From NCBI GenBank assembly GCA_030691295.1, contig JAUYEQ010000007.1:1-14322 (forward strand): a DNA stretch of 14,322 bases, given 5' to 3'. The notes under the pieces were generated by a model. That model ran no database searches. It saw only the letters and a list, made by a program, of their open reading frames with translations, and was not told where the DNA came from. The position numbers were made by a program, and so were the translations under genes. The stretch comes from Bacteroidota bacterium (GTDB lineage Bacteria; Bacteroidota; Bacteroidia; Bacteroidales; Prolixibacteraceae). Below, one piece after another: positions 1-6,099 of this stretch (within the stretch, counting starts at the first letter, position 1; each line of letters begins with the position of its first letter).

Positions 1-609
1 AATCCGGATATAAAGTTTGACATTGAATTGCCCTCAGCCGATGTCAGTACCAGTGATTTGATCAGGCAGTTCATTAGTTCAGATGAAGATATGAACAAGC
101 AAATGTTATCGCTTCTGGTACTTGGTCGATTTTATGCAACCGGAGTAAATAGCAATCTCGCCGGATCAACGGCGTCCACAGCATTCGAATTGTTTTCGAA
201 CCAGTTTAGTAACTGGCTGTCACAAATAAGCAACGATTTTGATATCGGGTTCAATTACCGTCCGGGAGACCAAATCTCCAATGATGAGGTTGAATTGGCG
301 CTCAGTACCCAAATGTTTAATAACCGGGTCAGTATCAACGGAAATATAGCGAACAACTCGTCGCAAAAGTTAAATGCCAATAACAATAGTCTGGTTGGAG
401 ATGCTGATGTCAATGTAAAACTCACCCGAAACGGAAAGCTTCAGCTGAAAGCATACAACCATGCCAACAATAACCTGATTTACGAAACTTCGCCCTATAC
501 ACAGGGAGTTGGTCTTTCGTACCGGGAAGATTTTAACGACTTCGAAGAGCTTTGGCAAAAAATGAAAAGTTTGTTTGGTTTAAATTCAAAAAATAAAAAG
601 TCTCTTTAG
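1..609 (+). CDS. tamB: TamB-type translocation/assembly module, C-terminal part (5' end outside window)
   Basis: The reading frame is open from the first base and ends at TAG 607-609, giving the last 202 residues of a larger protein. TamB proteins are very long inner-membrane-anchored periplasmic proteins that span to the outer membrane and help insert outer-membrane proteins or move lipid. What is visible is the typical C-terminal DUF490/TamB domain: beta-strand-rich, with an ISSDEDMNKQMLSLLVLGRF stretch, an amphipathic helix around FSNWLSQI, then alternating strands (VSINGNIANN, DADVNVKLTRNGKLQLKAYN). The end is characteristic: SYREDFNDFEELW followed by a lysine-rich tail. The C-terminus appears complete. 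The next gene starts three bases after the stop, so co-transcription is likely. The family call is from sequence character and fairly sure; the exact substrate is unknown. Confidence 0.85.
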   Translation, partial: NPDIKFDIELPSADVSTSDLIRQFISSDEDMNKQMLSLLVLGRFYATGVNSNLAGSTASTAFELFSNQFSNWLSQISNDFDIGFNYRPGDQISNDEVELALSTQMFNNRVSINGNIANNSSQKLNANNNSLVGDADVNVKLTRNGKLQLKAYNHANNNLIYETSPYTQGVGLSYREDFNDFEELWQKMKSLFGLNSKNKKSL

Positions 610-612
610 TTA

Positions 613-1875
613 ATGCTAACGATAACTTCAATTTCCCATGCTGCCTTAATAATTGGTTCATTATGTTGGGTGGCATATATTATGGATGCCGAATATATCT
701 TAAGCCTTGGTTACAGTCACTCCTGGAAAGAGTTTCAATCTTTATTTCCGTTACTTCATGGAGTGGAGGTAGCCCGCCATTTCATTGTTGAGTACGAAAT
801 TATCAGACATATAGGTGAAATTGGCGAGATCCTGTTTTTCCTTCTGTCAGCCATGGCCATTGTTGAAGTAGTCGATCAACACCAAGGTTTTAAAGTTATT
901 ACCGACAAAATTAATACGACCAATAAAATTAAACTTCTCTGGCTGATAAGTATTCTTACCTTTTTTATGTCGTCATTACTCGACAACCTGACAACTACCA
1001 TTGTAATGGCAGCCTTGTTGCGAAAACTGATTGAAGACAAAAGAACCCGCTGGTTTTTTGCAAGTATGATTGTACTTGCCGCCAATGCCGGTGGTGCCTG
1101 GTCGCCAATTGGTGATGTCACAACCATCATGCTATGGATTGGTGGGCAAATTACTGCTGTAAATATCATTTCAGGGGTATTTCTTCCCAGCTTGGTTTGC
1201 ATGTTAGTTCCGGTTACTTTATTGTCATTTATAATGAAAGGTAATGTAATCAGGCCAATCGCGAAGCCCGGTGACAAGGTGTTTACCAAACATTCGGAGC
1301 GATATATCATGCTTGCAGCAGGCGTTTCCGGATTATTGTTTGTACCGGTTTTCAAGGTCGTGACCCATTTGCCTCCTTACATGGGAATGTTGCTTTCGCT
1401 TGGCCTTATCTGGGTTTTATCTGAAATAATGCATAAAAACAAGCCTGAAGAAATTAAGAGCAAACTTAAAATTACCGCCATCCTGCGAAAAGTTGATACT
1501 CCAACCGTTTTGTTTTTTTTAGGAATACTTTCTGCTGTGGCAGCTTTGCAGTCAGCCGGACAATTGTTTCTATTGTCGCAGTTTCTCGATAAAACGTTGG
1601 GCAATGTTAACCTGATTGCTTTATCAATCGGTTTCCTTTCTTCGGTTGTCGATAATGTTCCTCTGGTAGCAGGGGCAATTGGTATGTATCCTATTGCTGA
1701 AGCGGGAACTACCGGATACATGGCTAGTTTTGTTCAGGATGGTGTTTTCTGGGAGTTTTTGGCATACAGCGCCGGAACCGGAGGTAGCATGTTGATTATT
1801 GGATCGGCAGCAGGAGTTGCGGCGATGGGACTTGAAAAGATCGACTTCATTTGGTACCTCAAACACATCTCCTGA
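613..1875 (+). CDS. nhaD: NhaD-type Na+/H+ antiporter, apparently truncated at both ends
   Basis: This encodes a 420-residue polytopic membrane protein of the NhaD family (ion transporter superfamily), which exchanges cytoplasmic Na+ for H+. Family signatures are visible: GEIGEILFFLLSAMAIVEVVD, SSLLDNLTTTIVMAALLRKL, the AANAGGAWSPIGDVTTIMLW motif, and near the end SSVVDNVPLVAGAIGMY and GGSMLIIGSAAGVAAMG. The start ATG lies three bases after the tamB stop and in the same frame, with no clear ribosome site. Two oddities stand out. The protein begins at the segment that aligns with the second conserved block of the family (ISHAALIIGSLCW against the usual INKA...GVLCW), so the first membrane helix is absent and none of the three frames upstream supplies it. 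It also stops at TGA 1873-1875 although the frame continues with a family-like tail to 1935. Family call is solid; whether the protein is functional is doubtful. Confidence 0.8.
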   Translation: MLTITSISHAALIIGSLCWVAYIMDAEYILSLGYSHSWKEFQSLFPLLHGVEVARHFIVEYEIIRHIGEIGEILFFLLSAMAIVEVVDQHQGFKVITDKINTTNKIKLLWLISILTFFMSSLLDNLTTTIVMAALLRKLIEDKRTRWFFASMIVLAANAGGAWSPIGDVTTIMLWIGGQITAVNIISGVFLPSLVCMLVPVTLLSFIMKGNVIRPIAKPGDKVFTKHSERYIMLAAGVSGLLFVPVFKVVTHLPPYMGMLLSLGLIWVLSEIMHKNKPEEIKSKLKITAILRKVDTPTVLFFLGILSAVAALQSAGQLFLLSQFLDKTLGNVNLIALSIGFLSSVVDNVPLVAGAIGMYPIAEAGTTGYMASFVQDGVFWEFLAYSAGTGGSMLIIGSAAGVAAMGLEKIDFIWYLKHIS

Positions 1876-1935
1876 TTGGCATTACTCGGGTATTTGGCTG
1901 GCGCCGGGGTATATATGCTTGAATTTGCCTGGTAG
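1873..1935 (+). pseudogene. Detached C-terminal tail of nhaD behind an in-frame TGA
   Basis: Directly after the TGA at 1873-1875, and in the nhaD frame, the sequence reads LALLGYLAGAGVYMLEFAW and then TAG at 1933-1935. This matches what I remember of the last membrane helix of NhaD proteins (ISWLALLGYLAGAG-like). The TGA falls where a Trp codon (TGG) is expected, so a single G-to-A change explains it. A recoded stop is not supported, because TGA also ends kdpB and the following small gene in this window. It may be a nonsense mutation or a sequencing error. Confidence 0.65.
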
Positions 1936-1957
1936 AAAATTTCTTATAAATAAATTG

Positions 1958-1965
1958 TATTTTTG
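1958..1965 (+). promoter_or_regulatory. Possible Bacteroidota -7 box before exbB
   Basis: TATTTTTG matches the Bacteroidota -7 consensus TAnnTTTG at all defined positions. No TTTG sits at the usual 19-23 base distance upstream (the nearest, 1924-1927, is 30 bases away), so the -33 box is missing or weak. A transcript from here would begin around 1968-1974 and would read exbB. Such short boxes arise by chance in AT-rich DNA. Confidence 0.4.
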
Positions 1966-2006
1966 CGGGGCATACTAATTGTAGGGTATGCCTCGTTTTT
2001 CTTTTT
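1966..2006 (+). terminator. Terminator-like hairpin after nhaD
   Basis: CGGGGCATAC (1966-1975) pairs with GTATGCCTCG (1986-1995): ten pairs including one G-T, around a ten-base loop. It is followed by TTTTTCTTTTT (1996-2006). This is a textbook intrinsic terminator and would end tamB-nhaD transcription 31 bases after the outer nhaD stop (TAG 1933-1935). It lies only 22 bases before the exbB ATG and overlaps the likely start site of the promoter at 1958-1965. Confidence 0.65.
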
Positions 2007-2028
2007 GTTGACTTTAAACAAAACTCAT

Positions 2029-2736
2029 ATGTTGAATTTTATCATCTTACAGGCAGGTCAAAATTTAGCCACAGGATTGGAAGCTGCGGCAAAACCCGTT
2101 CAACCGGAGGGGATAGTAACTGGATTTTTCGATATGGCCATAAAAGGCGGTCCGTTAATGATTCCGATTGTATTACTGTCATTTCTGGCAGTATTCATTT
2201 TTTTCGACCGGTACATGGCCATTCGTAAAGCAGGAAAAATGGATCCACGTTTAATGGATCGTGTCCGTGAATATATTATGGACGGAAAAATTGAATCAGC
2301 TTATGCTTTGTGCCGTACTGAAAATTCGCCCACTTCGCGTATGATCGAAAAGGGTATTTCGCGCATTGGCCGGCCAATGGCTGATGTAACTACTGCAATT
2401 GAAAATGTGGGAAACCTTGAAGTTTCGAAGCTCGAAAAAGGACTTCCGGCCCTGGCAAGTGTTGCCGGCGGAGCGCCTATGCTTGGTTTCCTTGGTACTG
2501 TAACCGGTATGATCTCTGCCTTCTATGACATGGCAAATGCAGGAAATAACATTAATATCACTTTGTTGTCTTCAGGGATTTATCAGGCAATGGTAACAAC
2601 TGTTGCCGGTTTGATTGTTGGTATTGTTGCTTATTTTGCGTACAATATTTTGGTAGCAAACGTCGAAAAAGTAGTATTTAATATGGAAGCTGCCACCAGT
2701 GATTTTATGGATATGTTAAACGAACCAGCAAAATAA
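2029..2736 (+). CDS. exbB: MotA/TolQ/ExbB proton channel family protein
   Basis: This is a 235-residue inner-membrane proton channel subunit. It harnesses the proton gradient with ExbD to energise TonB (or acts as TolQ/TolR in envelope maintenance). Three membrane segments are visible: about residues 41-60 (GGPLMIPIVLLSFLAVFIFF), 141-165 with the conserved GAPMLGFLGTVTGM block, and 184-210 (GIYQAMVTTVAGLIVGIVAY). The central cytoplasmic loop carries the family pattern MIEKGISRIG...IENVGNLEVSKLEKGLPALA. I chose ATG 2029 because the frame upstream (to a TTG at 1963) reads through the terminator hairpin and would add an unlikely hydrophobic leader. The length fits the family. exbD follows ten bases after the stop. 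Confidence 0.88.
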   Translation: MLNFIILQAGQNLATGLEAAAKPVQPEGIVTGFFDMAIKGGPLMIPIVLLSFLAVFIFFDRYMAIRKAGKMDPRLMDRVREYIMDGKIESAYALCRTENSPTSRMIEKGISRIGRPMADVTTAIENVGNLEVSKLEKGLPALASVAGGAPMLGFLGTVTGMISAFYDMANAGNNINITLLSSGIYQAMVTTVAGLIVGIVAYFAYNILVANVEKVVFNMEAATSDFMDMLNEPAK

Positions 2737-2746
2737 AAAGCAAATC

Positions 2747-3154
2747 ATGGCTTTAAAACGTCGAAATAAGGTGAATGTGAATTTCAGTATGGCTTCGATG
2801 ACTGACATTGTTTTCCTGTTGCTGCTATTTTTCATGATAACTTCCACAATGGTAGCACCAAATGCTCTCAAGTTGTTACTGCCTCAAAGCAATAACCAAA
2901 CTGTTGCAAAGGCGATTACAACTGTATCTATTACTGCCGATCTGAAATATTACATCAATGAAGATGGTGATTTGAAAAGGGTTTCTTTTTCAGAAATTGA
3001 ACCACATTTACAGCAAATGATAAAGGAAAATGAAGAGACTTACATTGCGCTTCATGCTGATAAAAGCGTTCCGATTGAACAAGTGGTGAGTATAATGAAT
3101 ATTGCCAAGCGCAACAATATAAAAATGATTCTTGCTACAGCAGCCGAAGAATAA
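2747..3154 (+). CDS. exbD: ExbD/TolR-family biopolymer transport protein
   Basis: This is a 135-residue partner of ExbB with one N-terminal membrane helix and a periplasmic domain. The helix starts SMASMTDIVFLLLLFFMITS (residues 14-33) and contains Asp20, equivalent by position to the essential proton-carrying Asp of ExbD/TolR. A basic cytoplasmic stretch (KRRNK) precedes it, giving the expected N-in orientation. The periplasmic part has the family pattern LPQS...TVSITADLKYYINED and ends IALHADKSVPIEQVVSIMNIAK...KMILATA. The stop codon overlaps the next start (TAATG), so translation of the TonB gene is probably coupled. TolR and ExbD are hard to separate by sequence; the TonB-type neighbour favours ExbD. 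Confidence 0.88.
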   Translation: MALKRRNKVNVNFSMASMTDIVFLLLLFFMITSTMVAPNALKLLLPQSNNQTVAKAITTVSITADLKYYINEDGDLKRVSFSEIEPHLQQMIKENEETYIALHADKSVPIEQVVSIMNIAKRNNIKMILATAAEE

Positions 3155-4113
3155 TGGAATATATAAGAGAACATAGAACAGGCATTATCGGTACCCTCAT
3201 TACACATGCGGTGGTGCTTGCATTGTTGCTGTTCTTTGGTTTTTTTACTCCGCTACCTTTGCCTGGTGAAGAAGGTATTCTGGTGAACTTTGGCGATTCG
3301 GAAACCGGATTTGGAGCTGAAGAACCAGTTCCCAGTGAAACTGCACCCATTAAGGATCAGGAAGAAAAACAGGCTGAAACAAAAACGCCTCCGCCACCTC
3401 CTGTAAAAAAAGTTGCAACTCCTGTCGAAAAGGAAGCTTTGATGACTCAGGAACTGGAAAAGACCGTTGCCCTTGAAGCTGCCAAAAAGAAAAAAGAAGT
3501 TGAAAAGGCCAAAGACCTTGAAGCGGAAAAAATACTGAAAGATAAAAGGAGACAGGAACAACTTGAAAAACAAAGGCAGGATGAAAGTGACAGGCAACGC
3601 CTGGCCGAAATTGCCCGCCAGAAAAAAGACGAAGAACAAAAATTAGCTCAGGCTGCTGCTGAAAAACGAAAAGCTGGTGAAATAAATAACCGGGCAAAAA
3701 ATGCTTTTGGAGGTTCAGGACAAGGAACTGCCGATTCAAAAAGCACCGGACAAGGTGTAACATACGGCGCCGGCAATCAGGGTAGTCCGCAGGGAACTGC
3801 CAATGCCGATAAATATGGCCCTGGCGGTGGGGTAGGGAATGGAACATCCTTCAGCCTTGACGGGCGAAGTGGCTTATCATTGCCAAAACCGAATTATCCG
3901 GGCAACGATGAAGGAATTGTTGTTGTTCAGGTTACCGTTAATAAAGCTGGTCAGGTTACCAAAGCCGAAGCCGGTGTAAAAGGTTCAAATACAGCTGATC
4001 CTGATATGATTGCTGCTGCCAGGAGAGCCGCGCTTCAAGCCCGATTTAATGCCGATGAAAATGCTCCCGCTTTTCAGGTTGGGACTATCACTTACCGGTT
4101 TGTGCTGGATTAA
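3154..4113 (+). CDS. tonB: TonB/TolA-like energy transducer with long charged linker
   Basis: This 319-residue protein transmits ExbB-ExbD energy across the periplasm. In order: a short cytoplasmic N-terminus; one membrane helix at about residues 10-32 (GIIGTLITHAVVLALLLFFG); an acidic then proline-rich segment (PPPPP at 79-83); a long Lys/Glu/Ala/Gln coiled-coil-like region at about 95-175, reminiscent of TolA; a Gly/Ser/Gln-rich flexible stretch at 185-232; and a C-terminal TonB-like domain at about 240-319 (LPKPNYPGNDEGIVVVQVTV, then NKAGQV and the final TITYRFVLD). The ATG shares its A with the exbD stop. The mixed TonB/TolA design is common in Bacteroidota, so a Tol-Pal-like role is possible. 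Receptors are not encoded nearby. Confidence 0.85.
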   Translation: MEYIREHRTGIIGTLITHAVVLALLLFFGFFTPLPLPGEEGILVNFGDSETGFGAEEPVPSETAPIKDQEEKQAETKTPPPPPVKKVATPVEKEALMTQELEKTVALEAAKKKKEVEKAKDLEAEKILKDKRRQEQLEKQRQDESDRQRLAEIARQKKDEEQKLAQAAAEKRKAGEINNRAKNAFGGSGQGTADSKSTGQGVTYGAGNQGSPQGTANADKYGPGGGVGNGTSFSLDGRSGLSLPKPNYPGNDEGIVVVQVTVNKAGQVTKAEAGVKGSNTADPDMIAAARRAALQARFNADENAPAFQVGTITYRFVLD

Positions 4114-4145
4114 GATTCGAAATTCGATTTATATAAAATCTTAAT
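4109..4145. repeat. AT-rich inverted repeat overlapping the tonB stop
   Basis: ATTAAGATT (4109-4117) is the exact reverse complement of AATCTTAAT (4137-4145), separated by 19 bases that also contain TTCGAAATTCGA. The stem is nine pairs, nearly all A-T, and no T-tract follows, so it would be a weak terminator. It could instead be a regulator site in the tonB-kdpF gap. Chance is possible in such AT-rich DNA. Confidence 0.4.
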
Positions 4146-4188
4146 ACTCCCCTTTTAAATCCTTATAAAACCTTTATAGAATACAGCT

Positions 4189-4196
4189 CATCTTTG
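4189..4196 (+). promoter_or_regulatory. Possible -7 box for the kdp operon
   Basis: CATCTTTG differs from the Bacteroidota -7 consensus TAnnTTTG only at the first base and lies 23 bases before the proposed kdpF ATG. No TTTG is present at the -33 distance, and I see no sigma-54 type GG...GC pair in the 106-base gap between tonB and kdpF. A promoter somewhere here is expected because kdp operons are normally induced by K+ limitation, but this exact box is only a guess. Confidence 0.3.
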
Positions 4197-4219
4197 TATT
4201 GTTCAAATAATGAAACAAT

Positions 4220-4384
4220 ATGAAGACATTGAGTTTTATTTTAGGGGTTGTGCCATCTGCGATTGAAGGAGGCTCAAAGACCGGCGGGATGAACAGTCCG
4301 GCGTGGTATATTATTGGAGCATTGCTTGCTATTTTTCTTCTGGCATATTTGATTTATGCGCTTATAAAACCCGAAAAATTCTAA
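4220..4384 (+). CDS. kdpF: KdpF small subunit of K+-transporting ATPase
   Basis: This short gene encodes a 54-residue, single-span membrane peptide ending AYLIYALIKPEKF, the hallmark of KdpF, which stabilises the KdpABC complex. The membrane segment is about residues 29-49 (AWYIIGALLAIFLLAYLIYA). It ends 11 bases before kdpA, the standard gene order. The start is uncertain. ATG 4220 gives 54 residues with an unusual N-terminal part (a hydrophobic MKTLSFILGVV stretch, then a Gly/Ser-rich link). ATG 4289 gives MNSPAW... of 31 residues, closer to the usual 25-30. I report the longer form because it has good coding character from 4220. Confidence 0.75.
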   Translation: MKTLSFILGVVPSAIEGGSKTGGMNSPAWYIIGALLAIFLLAYLIYALIKPEKF

Positions 4385-4395
4385 AAGCTATCAGT

Positions 4396-6087
4396 ATGAC
4401 AACTTTAGATATAATTCAGGTATTACTATTCATCGCTTTATTGATAGGCTTAACGCCTGTTTTAGGCAAATACATGTACAAGGTTTTTACAGGCGAAAAA
4501 CATATCATGTTGCCAGTGTTTGGTTGGCTCGAAAAACTGATCTATAAGTTTGTCAGGGTAAATCCTGATAATGAAACAAACTGGAAGTCGTACACTTTCG
4601 GGTTGCTCCTATTTAATATGGTGGGATTCCTGTTTGTATTCCTGATACAGCTTTTTCAGGCACAATTACCATTGAATCCTTCCAATCTAGCCAATGTTTC
4701 GTGGCATTCGGCCTTTAATACGGCAGTAAGTTTTATGACCAACACCAACTGGCAGGGATATGGCGGAGAAATAACCCTTAGCTACTTCGTCCAGATGATT
4801 GGGCTTGCCGTTCAGAACTTTGTAAGTGCGGCAACCGGAATAGCTGTAATTATAGCTGTATTAAGAGGAATTTCCCGTAAAAATACCGATAAATTGGGTA
4901 ATTTCTGGTCCGATCTTACCCGCTCAACATTGTATATACTTTTACCACTTTCAATTCTGTTTGCTGTGGTTTTGGTCGGTCAGGGAGTTGTTCAGAATTT
5001 TAATTCCTACGAAACGGTTCAAACACTTCAGGGAGGAGAACAGGTACTTCCAATGGGACCAGCCGCTTCGCAGATTGCCATCAAACAACTCGGAACAAAT
5101 GGTGGCGGATTTTTTAATACAAATAGTGCGCACCCATTCGAAAACCCAACACCTTTCAGCAATTTTCTGGAAATGTTTGCTATTCTTATTATATCGGCAT
5201 CGCTCACCTACACTTATGGAAAAATGGTAGGTTCGACCCGACAAGGATGGACTATTTTTAGTGTGATGATGATGTTGTTTGTGACTGGTTTGACGATTTC
5301 ATTATATAGTGAATATTCTACCAATCCGGTTTTTGGACACTTGAGTTCGATGGAAGGCAAAGAGACACGGTTTGGAATAACGAACAGCGTCATTTGGTCA
5401 ACCTCAACGACTGCTGCATCCAACGGTTCGGTCAATGCCATGCACGACAGCCTTTCTCCGTTGGCTGGTATGATGGCAATCATTAACATCATGTTGGGCG
5501 AAATAATTTTTGGCGGTGTGGGTGCAGGATTATACGGCATGTTTGTATTTGTTATACTAACCGTATTTATTGCCGGGTTGATGGTTGGACGCACACCCGA
5601 ATATATGGGCAAAAAGGTAGGCGCTTTCGAAGTGCAAATGGCCATCATTGCCAACCTGTCGACAAGTTTTGTAATATTGATTTTTACGGCGTGGGCTGCA
5701 GTTAGTAGTTATGGTTTAACGAGCCTTAACAATGCCGGGCCTCATGGCTTTTCCGAAATACTTTACGCTTTTTCATCGGCTGCCGGAAACAATGGAAGCG
5801 CTTTTGCCGGACTCAATGCCAATACACTTTTTTATAATCTGACACTCGGAATTGGAATGCTGATTGGCCGTTTCGGGGTAATTATCCCGGTTTTGGCAAT
5901 TGCCGGTAGTTTGGCCGGTAAGAATATTACCCCAAATTCGGCTGGTACATTTCGTACCGATACCTGGCTTTTTGCCGGCTTACTAATTGCAGTTATCCTT
6001 ATTGTTGGCGGGCTGACCTATTTCCCGGCTTTGTCACTTGGGCCTATTATAGAGCATTTGCTGATGAATAGTGGAATAACCTTTTAA
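4396..6087 (+). CDS. kdpA: KdpA, K+-binding subunit of K+-transporting ATPase
   Basis: This is a 563-residue polytopic membrane protein, the channel-like subunit that selects and binds K+ in the KdpFABC pump. Four filter-type loops typical of this SKT-superfamily protein can be seen: VSFMTNTNWQGYGGE (residues 111-125), KQLGTNGGGFFNTNSAHPFE (230-249), TAASNGSVNAMHDSLSP (339-355) and SSAAGNNGSAFAGL (460-473). The length is close to the E. coli protein (557). I chose ATG 4396 (MTTLDIIQVLLF) because it begins at the first membrane helix. A frame open further upstream, from about 4303, overlaps kdpF and adds residues unlike the family. kdpB follows 12 bases after the stop. Confidence 0.95.
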   Translation: MTTLDIIQVLLFIALLIGLTPVLGKYMYKVFTGEKHIMLPVFGWLEKLIYKFVRVNPDNETNWKSYTFGLLLFNMVGFLFVFLIQLFQAQLPLNPSNLANVSWHSAFNTAVSFMTNTNWQGYGGEITLSYFVQMIGLAVQNFVSAATGIAVIIAVLRGISRKNTDKLGNFWSDLTRSTLYILLPLSILFAVVLVGQGVVQNFNSYETVQTLQGGEQVLPMGPAASQIAIKQLGTNGGGFFNTNSAHPFENPTPFSNFLEMFAILIISASLTYTYGKMVGSTRQGWTIFSVMMMLFVTGLTISLYSEYSTNPVFGHLSSMEGKETRFGITNSVIWSTSTTAASNGSVNAMHDSLSPLAGMMAIINIMLGEIIFGGVGAGLYGMFVFVILTVFIAGLMVGRTPEYMGKKVGAFEVQMAIIANLSTSFVILIFTAWAAVSSYGLTSLNNAGPHGFSEILYAFSSAAGNNGSAFAGLNANTLFYNLTLGIGMLIGRFGVIIPVLAIAGSLAGKNITPNSAGTFRTDTWLFAGLLIAVILIVGGLTYFPALSLGPIIEHLLMNSGITF

Positions 6088-6099
6088 TTTCTGAATAAA

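Noticed and set aside
1873..1875. TGA in nhaD as a recoded Trp or selenocysteine codon
   Set aside because: TGA also serves as the terminal stop of kdpB and the small gene, Trp is coded by TGG throughout, and no selenoprotein role is known for NhaD.
1963..2028. Upstream TTG start for ExbB giving 257 residues
   Set aside because: The extra 22 codons run through the terminator hairpin and T-tract and give a hydrophobic leader not expected for the family; ATG 2029 is better.
3253..3847. Two minus-strand open frames rich in Phe and Leu/Gln
   Set aside because: They mirror the Lys/Glu-rich coiled-coil region of tonB, where the opposite strand naturally gives Phe and Leu codons.
4210..4266. 18-codon open frame from ATG 4210 overlapping kdpF
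   Set aside because: It is very short, in a different frame from kdpF, with no recognisable content.
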